Positions 57,651 through 64,000 of a stretch of 64,000 nt of DNA are shown piece after piece. The notes under the pieces are model-generated. The model saw only the letters and a program-made list of their open reading frames with translations. It did not search any database and was not told the DNA's origin. This DNA comes from an uncultured Acidimicrobiales bacterium. GTDB lineage: Bacteria > Actinomycetota > Acidimicrobiia > Acidimicrobiales > SZUA-35. Position 1 is the stretch's first letter. Each line of letters opens with the position of its first letter. Position numbers and translations under genes: made by a program. The DNA lies in assembly GCA_937922805.1 (NCBI GenBank), contig CALAJV010000006.1, positions 62,001-126,000 on the forward strand. The letters are read 5' to 3'.

Positions 57651-58157
57651 TTAGGGGCGTAACTCGACGGAATCATCGTCGAGCAGGCCAGCTGGAACGT
57701 CGACTTCAACGACTTGTTCGTTGTGAATCGAATAGAACGCCAGGGGGACAAGAGACCCAGACGACAGTTCCATCAGATCAGACGCCGGGTTATCGATGAC
57801 TGACACGATCTTGCCGTGATCATTGCCATGCTGATCTACAAGCGATTTGCCGATTAGTTCGTGGACAAAGACTTGCCCCTCGGACTCAATCGGCTCAGCT
57901 GCGATGGTCGATCCCCGAAGTTCATCGGCCTTTTCCCGGCTAGAAACGCCGTCCAAGGTCAACAACCACTTCTTTTGGTGCGGGCGTGACGACTTGATCG
58001 TCATCCAGACGCCACCGACGTTCAGTTCCGCTCCCGGAGCGGTCCGCTCGGCAACCATGTTGGTGGTAATAGTGGCCAGAACCTCGCCCTTTAGACCATG
58101 GCCACGGTCTATTCGGCCGACTTCGAGCAGGTCAGAGCTGTTTGTCGAATCAGCCAA
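57651..58157 (-). CDS. rimM: Ribosome maturation factor RimM
   Basis: RimM assists assembly of the 30S head with S19. The 168 residues have the N-terminal VGRIDRGHGLKGEVLATITTN, a PRC-barrel half with LIGKSLVDQHGNDHGKIVSVIDNPASDLMEL and the end VEVDVPAGLLDDD. The only suitable start is a TTG at 58157, two bases after the KH-protein stop, and the family N-terminus lies within a few residues of it. Confidence 0.92.
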   Translation of the reverse strand: MADSTNSSDLLEVGRIDRGHGLKGEVLATITTNMVAERTAPGAELNVGGVWMTIKSSRPHQKKWLLTLDGVSSREKADELRGSTIAAEPIESEGQVFVHELIGKSLVDQHGNDHGKIVSVIDNPASDLMELSSGSLVPLAFYSIHNEQVVEVDVPAGLLDDDSVELRP

Positions 58158-58159
58158 GG

Positions 58160-58411
58160 CTACTCGACGAACTCAACCTCGGTTACCACTCCGTCTTTTG
58201 CCGCAGCGGCGCCGACGACGGTGCGGATAGCAGAAGCTACTCGTCCTCGCCGACCGATAACGCGGCCCATGTCTTCAGCGTTGACGGTTACGTCAAGACG
58301 AACTCGATCGCCATCTGCAGTCGTTTCGATAGAAACGTCCTCAGGTTCGCTAACTACGGACTGGCAAAGATGCAATAGAACCGCTTCTGCGGTTGGAGCA
58401 GGAGAAGTCAC
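58160..58411 (-). CDS. khpA: KH-domain RNA-binding protein KhpA
   Basis: This 83-residue single-KH protein lies between rpsP and rimM as in most Gram-positive bacteria. The GxxG loop is [18 protein letters not shown], preceded by [12 protein letters not shown]. It binds RNA; in other species it works with KhpB. The start overlaps rpsP by four bases (ATGA). No KhpB is in the window. Confidence 0.93.
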   Translation of the reverse strand: MTSPAPTAEAVLLHLCQSVVSEPEDVSIETTADGDRVRLDVTVNAEDMGRVIGRRGRVASAIRTVVGAAAAKDGVVTEVEFVE

Positions 58412-58758
58412 GACTCAGCACCAACGGCAACAGCTTGTGCCGCCTCTGCTGCTGCTTCACGTTCTTGGGCCGCTAGGGCTTCGAGCTCTTCGACTGAGGT
58501 TCCGCTTTCAAACGCAGACCAAGCACCAGAAACGTCGAGAAGCTTCTTCACTCGATCGGAGGGTTGTGCTCCTTCTCGAAGCCACTTAACCGCTTTGGCA
58601 TTGTCTATTTTGATCAATGATGGTTCGGATCGTGGGTTGTAGGTCCCAACGATCTCGATGAACCGACCATCACGCGGCGAGCGTGAGTCAGCTGCAACGA
58701 CTCGATAGGTCGGTTGCTTTTTTTTGCCCATTCGCATGAGGCGCAGTCGAACTGCCAC
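58408..58758 (-). CDS. rpsP: 30S ribosomal protein S16 with acidic Ala/Glu tail
   Basis: S16 is a small-subunit assembly protein. From GTG 58758 the core ([59 protein letters not shown]) is followed by an unusual tail of about 35 residues, Glu/Ala-rich, so 116 residues in all against about 80-90 in most bacteria. The upstream in-frame sequence is not coding-like and the GTG has AAGAG upstream. Confidence 0.93.
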   Translation of the reverse strand: MAVRLRLMRMGKKKQPTYRVVAADSRSPRDGRFIEIVGTYNPRSEPSLIKIDNAKAVKWLREGAQPSDRVKKLLDVSGAWSAFESGTSVEELEALAAQEREAAAEAAQAVAVGAES

Positions 58759-59147
58759 AGGATTCTCTTCTCTAGTCTCTACTATTGCTGAGTAGTTTAT
58801 TGCTGGCTTGTTTGCTTGTGTCTTGAATTGCTTAGCGGCTCTGTTTACAGCACCACTAGTGTAGCTGGGGCTTATAAACCCATCGTTCGTCACCATCTCG
58901 CCGTTGCCAGGCTGATTGCCAAGGCGCGCAAGAGGCACCAATAGAGGCTATCTCGGTTAGATCAGGGCTCCACTCGTGACCCAACCGATATCTCAAAGCT
59001 GAAATCGTTCAGATCCAGCCTCGAATCGGTGGCCTCCCAGTGATTGGCTACCCTTTTGGCCCTGCTCAAGTGTCCCCAGAACGCCCAGAAACGATCGACG
59101 GACCCGAATCCTATTGCTGTCTACCCCTACCGATCTCAAGGTAACTC
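58759..59147. other. Intergenic region upstream of rpsP
   Basis: The 389 bases hold no gene I can support. Around 58845-58880 lies a partly self-complementary stretch that includes CACTAGTG and flanking CAGC/GCTG, which may fold in the rpsP leader. There is no confident promoter and no terminator for the secreted-protein gene whose stop is at 59148. Confidence 0.4.
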
Positions 59148-61361
59148 TTACCAGTCGAACGAAATACCGCCGAACGTGAACGAGAATCCCTCGGACGAAC
59201 CGCTGTCGCTGGTACTAGCAGATGGCTCGTCGACCGAGATGTCCAGTGGTTCCTGGCCAAACGAGCCGGTCGGCGAGAGCCCACCAAAACCTGGGTCGCT
59301 AATCGACGAACTGTTGTCAATTGATAGGTCTCCGAAACCAGTGGCTTGAGTTCCTAGGTCGATATCAACCGGCTCGGCGCTGAACGAACGATCGATGGAG
59401 CTGTCGAAGGAGAACCCTCCTAGTCCGGAATCGTCTGCACTAAGCGAATCGCTGTCGAGCGAACTCTCGAACGACAGATCACCGAAACCAGAGAAGCCAT
59501 TGCCGGAGTCGGAATCAGACCGACTCTGATCCGAATCAATAGTTGCCGAATCATCACCAAACGAGGAGTCAAGCGAGCTCTCGCCTAAACCATCGCTGAA
59601 AGACGAGCTGGCGTCTTGTGGGCCATCATCAAACGATGAGTCAGAGGAAGAGCCATCTGAGCTGTTATCGACGACGCCATCGTCGGTTGAATCGCTGTTA
59701 AACGAGAAACGCTCGAAACTAAAGTCATCGTTCGCTAGGCCATGCCCAAAGCCGCTTTGACTCTCGTCGGTGCCGGGCGAATCGCTGGTAGAGAAACCTT
59801 CACCCAAAATTTCACTAAACGAGAAATCGCTGCCGTAGTTGCCGAACGTCGATGTGTTCCCTAGCGAGAACTGCTGGTTGTCTCCGTCTCTATGTGCGTC
59901 TCCGTCGCGGTCACTCCAGCTGAAGTCAGCTGGAGTTGCCGGAGTCGGAATCTCAGTTGCTGGCGGATCAGTCTTCGATTCACCAACGGGCTCGGTAGCC
60001 TCATCAGGGTTTTTTACATCCGGTGAAGGTGCAGTTTCGCTTTGGCCGTTGAAGGACCAGCGGCCGCTGAAGCCGAAACCTCCTGATGAGGTTTCAGAAA
60101 GCCAATCTTCGATGGACCATATGTCTGTCCCAGTATTGCTACCCCATTCTCCAACGTAAGTTCCATCTGCGGTATGTAATCCCCAGATGTTCGCATCGAT
60201 TGAAGATGTAAAGTCGAGGTCGACTGGGGGCGATGAACTGGCGGAACCAGTACCTTCCAGACCAAACCTCTTAGGCTCGGATTGGGATTCCTTGGGCTCC
60301 GGATCTTCGAGCCGTGAGCCGTCAGTTGATTGAGGCGGTCTAATCCGACGTAGATCCCGCTCGACTCGGTCACGAACCGACTGAATCGGCACACCTTCGA
60401 CCGTTACTTCGCTTATCTGGCCATCGACCAGAGCTACCTCAACCGCAGCGGTCACTACATTGCCGCTATTCGCTTGAGTCAACGTAACTTTTACCGTTCT
60501 CGTGGCCTGAGGGTCCCCATCCAAGACGTCATCGAGAGCCCACGACAATGAACCGACATCCAAGTCGTCAACCGCAATCTCTTGACCAGGGACATTCTCA
60601 GATTCCGATGGCGGGTCTATGACTCGGGACGGAAGCTCGGGAAGGTTTAGTTTGGACCGAGCACCACCGATTACGGGTCGGCCACCATCGTTCAACGCCT
60701 CGTCGACGGCGACCAGGGAATTCTCTACCCCATACAATTCTCGCCCCCGCGAAGATCCGAAGAGGTACGAAAGCTCCGGTGCCCTGCTCCACACTTCGCT
60801 GGCCTGCCGGTGAAGTTCTTCGGCTTGAACCAGGTCGTTCATCTCCAACGCCTGTGCCGACTGCTGAACCAAACTATTGGCCTCGTCGTAGACCGACTCC
60901 CAGTCATCGTAGGCTTCCTGGTCGCGCGTCATTTGCTCTTGATTACGCCGTTCCGCCTCTGACCGTTCGACTAACTCGGTCCACTCGGCTTCGGGCATAT
61001 CCCGAATCTGTTGATCGGTTAGCCCCACTCCGGCGCAGCATGGATGTTCTCGAGTCTCGGGGTTAGATGTTGCGTCATCAGCCGATTCCGTCACCTCACC
61101 GGTATCAGAATCACCGAAGGGGGTTTCATGTTCTGAAGTGGGACAGTCGGCCGTGCCGTCTGTTTGGTGGCCGTCATTTTCGGCGCACGCAGCGGAAACA
61201 GAATCAGCCGCAACGAAGCCAGAGGCCAAAAAGAGGCCGGCAGCGGCCGATGACAACGCCAAGATATTTCGGCTACCACGCTTCCAACGAGGACGAACCG
61301 ACAAACAACATGGCTTGGTACAGCCCAAAAGGCCAGTCTGAGAGCAGAGCTCAAGTTCCAT
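59148..61361 (-). CDS. Large secreted Ser/Asp/Phe/Gly repeat protein, function unknown
   Basis: I do not recognise this 737-residue protein. It has a long basic N-terminal region with a Cys pair, a hydrophobic signal (ILALSSAAAGLFLASGF) and probable cleavage at VSA, then a short Cys-containing acidic part (about residues 60-110), a charged helical region with possible TPR-like helices (about 110-210), a small beta-rich domain (about 240-330) and a final 370 residues of low complexity. That last part alternates Ser/Asp clusters with Phe/Gly motifs such as GFGDLSF, GFSFDSS and FGGLS and ends in FGGISFDW. I use ATG 61361; a TTG 36 bases upstream is also possible. No ribosome binding site is obvious. 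It lies between ffh and rpsP, separated from ffh by a terminator. Confidence 0.75.
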   Translation of the reverse strand: MELELCSQTGLLGCTKPCCLSVRPRWKRGSRNILALSSAAAGLFLASGFVAADSVSAACAENDGHQTDGTADCPTSEHETPFGDSDTGEVTESADDATSNPETREHPCCAGVGLTDQQIRDMPEAEWTELVERSEAERRNQEQMTRDQEAYDDWESVYDEANSLVQQSAQALEMNDLVQAEELHRQASEVWSRAPELSYLFGSSRGRELYGVENSLVAVDEALNDGGRPVIGGARSKLNLPELPSRVIDPPSESENVPGQEIAVDDLDVGSLSWALDDVLDGDPQATRTVKVTLTQANSGNVVTAAVEVALVDGQISEVTVEGVPIQSVRDRVERDLRRIRPPQSTDGSRLEDPEPKESQSEPKRFGLEGTGSASSSPPVDLDFTSSIDANIWGLHTADGTYVGEWGSNTGTDIWSIEDWLSETSSGGFGFSGRWSFNGQSETAPSPDVKNPDEATEPVGESKTDPPATEIPTPATPADFSWSDRDGDAHRDGDNQQFSLGNTSTFGNYGSDFSFSEILGEGFSTSDSPGTDESQSGFGHGLANDDFSFERFSFNSDSTDDGVVDNSSDGSSSDSSFDDGPQDASSSFSDGLGESSLDSSFGDDSATIDSDQSRSDSDSGNGFSGFGDLSFESSLDSDSLSADDSGLGGFSFDSSIDRSFSAEPVDIDLGTQATGFGDLSIDNSSSISDPGFGGLSPTGSFGQEPLDISVDEPSASTSDSGSSEGFSFTFGGISFDW

Positions 61362-61480
61362 TGAATTCACGAATCCAAAATTCAGAAAATACGCCAAATA
61401 CCACCTGACGCACTGCCCACCTGAGATTGAGGTTATCGCAACTGGTTGACTACAACACCCAAGAAAATTCGCTTGAGACT

Positions 61481-61512
61481 AAAAAGCAACGCAGCAGCCG
61501 TCGGCTCGGCTG
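61481..61512 (-). terminator. Probable terminator after ffh
   Basis: CAGCCG (61495-61500) and CGGCTG (61507-61512) form a six-base stem with a six-base loop eight bases past the ffh stop, and a TTTTT run follows about ten bases further on the minus strand. The gap before the T-run makes it imperfect. It would separate ffh from the secreted-protein gene. Confidence 0.45.
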
Positions 61513-61519
61513 GCAGCTG

Positions 61520-63013
61520 TTACTGTTCGAACCCTTCAAGTTCAGCTGCCATTTTTTCCAGATCGCCCATATCTAGATCGTCCAAACGTTCCATGCCAGG
61601 AAGCATCAAACCAGACTTGTTCGACTTTGTTCCTTTGGCCGTGACTCGTCCGCCCTTCGGCGTGACCCGACCGCCCGAACGCTTCCCCTTCTTGCCTTTC
61701 TTACCCTTTTTGGGGCGAACCTTCTTTGTGCCCATGCCGCCCATTTTTTTCATCATCTTGCGCATTTGACCGAATTGGTTAACCAGTTCAGAAACCTGCG
61801 TTGGGTTGACACCTGATCCGTTTGCGATCCTTAGTCGTCGAGACGCATCGATCATCGACGGCTCGGCTCGCTCTTCGGTTGTCATCGATTTGATGATGGC
61901 CTCGATCCGACCAACTTGGCGATCATCGATCTCAACATCGCGGATCTCCTTTGGCATGCCGGGTAGCATTCCGACCAGGTTGCCAAGGGGACCCATTTTT
62001 TTGAGCTGCTGCATTTGAGTCAAGAAGTCTTCGAGGGTGAATTGCCCATCGAGCATTCGAGCTGCCGCTTCTTCGGCCTCTTCTTGTTCAAAGGTCTGCT
62101 CGGCCTTTTCGATCAGCGTGAGCATGTCGCCCATACCAAGTATGCGACTGGCCATCCTGTCCGGATGGAACAGATCGAAATCCTCAAGCTTTTCGCCGGT
62201 AGCGGCAAACGCAATCGGCCGACCTACAACTTCTTTCACCGACAGAGCCGCACCACCGCGGGCATCGCCATCGAGTTTGGTGAGAATAACGCCGTCGAGT
62301 TCGAGCTTGTCATGGAACGCTTCGGCCACGTTGACGGCGTCTTGACCAGTCATCGCGTCGACTACCAGGAAGGTGTAATCGGGCGAGCTGACTTCGGAGA
62401 TTAGCCGCACCTCTTCCATCAGTTCTTCATCAATAGCGAGACGACCTGCGGTATCGATAATTACTACGTCTCGTCCCGATGAGCGAGCTTCATCCAAAGC
62501 GTTGGCGGCCACCTGTACTGGATCAGACGGATCGCTGTACACCGGAACGTCAACCTGGGTGCCCAGAGTTCGTAGCTGCTCGACCGCCGCCGGTCGCTGC
62601 AAGTCGGCGCCGACCAGCAGCGGGTTTCGCCCTTGGCTCTTGAACCATCGGGCTAGCTTGGCCGAGCTCGTTGTCTTACCAGAGCCTTGCAGACCGGCCA
62701 TCATTACCACAGTCGGTGGCTTGGAGTTGTACGTGATCTCGATGGTTTCCCCACCGAGGCTGGCAGTCAGCTCCTCGTTGACGATCTTTATTACCTGTTG
62801 AGCCGGATTAAGGGCGCTATGCACTTCTTCGCCGATAGCGCGCTCTTTGATCCGATTTCGCAGGCTCTTGACCACGGTCAAGTTCACATCGGCTTCGAGA
62901 AGGGCAACCCGAATCTCTCGCAGCACTTCGTCAACGTCTGCTTCGGTAAGCATTCCTTTCTTACCGAGACGGCTAAAGATGCCTTCAAACTTGTCTGTCA
63001 GTGATTCAAACAT
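61520..63013 (-). CDS. ffh: Signal recognition particle protein Ffh
   Basis: Ffh binds signal sequences and 4.5S RNA and targets ribosomes to FtsY. The 497 residues show the N domain, the G domain with GLQGSGKTT near residues 106-114, VGADLQRPAA, DTAGRL and TKLDGDARGG, and the Met-rich M domain with MQQLKKMGPLGNLVGMLPGM and SRRLRIANGSG. The end adds a Lys/Gly-rich segment (KKGKKGKKGKR) and a helical tail ending in LEGFEQ. It is slightly longer than typical. It lies 142 bases after ftsY with no gene between. Confidence 0.97.
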   Translation of the reverse strand: MFESLTDKFEGIFSRLGKKGMLTEADVDEVLREIRVALLEADVNLTVVKSLRNRIKERAIGEEVHSALNPAQQVIKIVNEELTASLGGETIEITYNSKPPTVVMMAGLQGSGKTTSSAKLARWFKSQGRNPLLVGADLQRPAAVEQLRTLGTQVDVPVYSDPSDPVQVAANALDEARSSGRDVVIIDTAGRLAIDEELMEEVRLISEVSSPDYTFLVVDAMTGQDAVNVAEAFHDKLELDGVILTKLDGDARGGAALSVKEVVGRPIAFAATGEKLEDFDLFHPDRMASRILGMGDMLTLIEKAEQTFEQEEAEEAAARMLDGQFTLEDFLTQMQQLKKMGPLGNLVGMLPGMPKEIRDVEIDDRQVGRIEAIIKSMTTEERAEPSMIDASRRLRIANGSGVNPTQVSELVNQFGQMRKMMKKMGGMGTKKVRPKKGKKGKKGKRSGGRVTPKGGRVTAKGTKSNKSGLMLPGMERLDDLDMGDLEKMAAELEGFEQ

Positions 63014-63155
63014 TGGACTCGCAAACTTCTTGATCTGGATCGGAACTGGGCGGGCAGTAAGCTCTCACCCTTTATCTGTGACGGTGACTAAGGCAGGATT
63101 CGCACGGTACGCCTTGGCAAGTAATCGGCGTCAATCAGGCTGGCTGAACATCAGG

Positions 63156-64000
63156 TTATTCAAATAGCGCATCTACAAATTCTGTCGGCTCAAAGTCAAC
63201 AAGATCGTCAACCCCTTCGCCGAGTCCCACAAGTTTAACCGGTAGACCCAACTCGGACTCGATAGCAAAGACAATTCCACCCTTAGCCGAGCCGTCGAGT
63301 TTGGTCAGGACAACCCCGGTTACATCAACTGCCTCGGTGAAAACTTTCGCTTGGGCCATCCCGTTCTGGCCGGTTGTGGCGTCGAGTACTAGCAGAACTT
63401 CGACTACGTGACCTGGCTCTTTCGCGGCCACACGACGAACCTTAGACAGCTCTTCCATAAGATTCGACTTGTTATGTAGCCGTCCTGCAGTGTCGCCCAG
63501 GACCACGTTGCACCCACGAGCGGCAGCCGCAGCCACACCATCGAAGATTACCGATGAGGGGTCACCACCTTCGCTCCCTCGAACAATTTCCGACCCTGAA
63601 CGCTCGGCCCACATTGTGAGCTGCTCCGCCGCCGCAGCTCGGAACGTGTCGCCGGCAGCCATCAAGGGAGTATTGCCTTCGGCTGAAAGCCTCTTTCCTA
63701 ACTTACCGATCGTGGTTGTCTTGCCCACCCCGTTTACTCCGACAAACAACCAAACATTCGTTTTGCCATCGTCTATCCGAAGGCTGCGATCTTTGTCTTC
63801 TAGTTCTTCATGCATCCGTGCCTTGAGCAGGGCAAGCACTTCAGCGCCATTTTCGGCTTTAGCCTCTTTAGCCCTGCTTCTGACGTCGCCGATTAGGTTC
63901 ATCGTGGTCGACACGCCAACGTCTGCTCGGATCAGCGCCTCTTCAAGTTCTTCCCAGTCATCGTCACCGATCTTACTTAACCCAACCAGACCACCGAGAT
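63156..64000 (-). CDS. ftsY: Signal recognition particle receptor FtsY (5' end outside window)
   Basis: The visible 281 residues hold most of the N domain (LGGLVGLSKIGDDDWEEL, then EEALIRADVGVSTTMN) and the whole G domain: GVNGVGKTTTIGKLG, AGDTFRAAAAEQL, GDTAGRL, TKLDGSAKGG and GLGEGVDDL. The frame stays open to the window edge, so the N-terminal part, probably including any acidic A domain or membrane helix, lies beyond. A GTG at 63914 is internal. FtsY is the membrane receptor for Ffh. As in many bacteria it is near ffh. The end at 63156 is complete. Confidence 0.96.
   Translation of the reverse strand, partial: LGGLVGLSKIGDDDWEELEEALIRADVGVSTTMNLIGDVRSRAKEAKAENGAEVLALLKARMHEELEDKDRSLRIDDGKTNVWLFVGVNGVGKTTTIGKLGKRLSAEGNTPLMAAGDTFRAAAAEQLTMWAERSGSEIVRGSEGGDPSSVIFDGVAAAAARGCNVVLGDTAGRLHNKSNLMEELSKVRRVAAKEPGHVVEVLLVLDATTGQNGMAQAKVFTEAVDVTGVVLTKLDGSAKGGIVFAIESELGLPVKLVGLGEGVDDLVDFEPTEFVDALFE

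Overview
The window looks like chromosomal DNA of an actinobacterium, most likely a moderate-GC, probably aquatic member of the Acidimicrobiia. This rests on gene content and order: a WhiG-type sigma factor next to dprA/comM and a LytM-like lipoprotein next to rpsB, a DUF2469 gene beside rplS, an actinobacterial CPGC/HWH small protein, and many GTG starts. From memory of the Mycobacterium tuberculosis map, the minus-strand backbone follows the order pgsA3, ftsK, rnj, dapA, dapB, pnp, rpsO, ribF, truB, rbfA, infB, nusA, rimP, ispG, rip1/rseP, dxr, cdsA, frr, pyrH, tsf, rpsB, dprA, comM, yraN, DUF2469, rplS, trmD, rimM, KH protein, rpsP, ffh, ftsY (about Rv2746c to Rv2921c), with most intervening genes missing. 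I saw no rRNA, tRNA, CRISPR array, transposase or prophage gene.

Layout. 0-14.3 kb: the end of a Ser-rich plus-strand gene, pgsA and rimO, a CopC-like / SMP-30 / CaCA exchanger group, ftsK, rnj-dapA with a winged-helix gene, SURF1, a DedA-like membrane gene and dapB. 14.3-18.7 kb: pnp and rpsO, separated by a CAP-domain gene on the other strand. 18.7-26.5 kb: an accessory block made of an enolase-superfamily enzyme and a four-gene AapJQMP-type amino-acid ABC transporter. 26.5-34.7 kb: the ribF-truB-rbfA-ylxP-infB-ylxR-nusA-rimP translation/transcription operon. 34.7-37.1 kb: an acyl-CoA synthetase and a small acidic coiled-coil protein. 37.1-51.7 kb: ispG-rseP-dxr-cdsA, frr-pyrH-tsf-rpsB, a degenerate LytM lipoprotein, whiG, dprA and comM. 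51.8-55.5 kb: an accessory cluster of a PhyH-like dioxygenase, a TylF-like methyltransferase, a cytochrome c lipoprotein, a 36-residue membrane peptide, a zinc-ribbon-like protein and psuG. 55.5-64 kb: yraN, DUF2469, rplS, trmD, rimM, khpA, rpsP, a large secreted Ser/Asp/Phe/Gly repeat protein, ffh and the start-less end of ftsY.

The genes mainly serve translation and ribosome biogenesis, RNA decay (PNPase, RNase J), isoprenoid (dxr, ispG), phospholipid (pgsA, cdsA) and lysine/peptidoglycan (dapA, dapB) precursors, protein targeting (ffh, ftsY) and DNA uptake or segregation (dprA, comM, ftsK). Two themes stand out. Several housekeeping proteins (FtsK, NusA, S2, S16, PNPase, IF-2, CdsA) carry long low-complexity, often acidic extensions, some built from tandem DNA repeats. 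Several accessory proteins keep their fold but have lost canonical active-site or metal residues (LytM, CopC, PsuG, TylF, enolase superfamily). The best candidates for something undescribed are the 737-residue Ser/Asp/Phe/Gly secreted protein between ffh and rpsP, and the 36-residue membrane peptide coupled to the zinc-ribbon protein.
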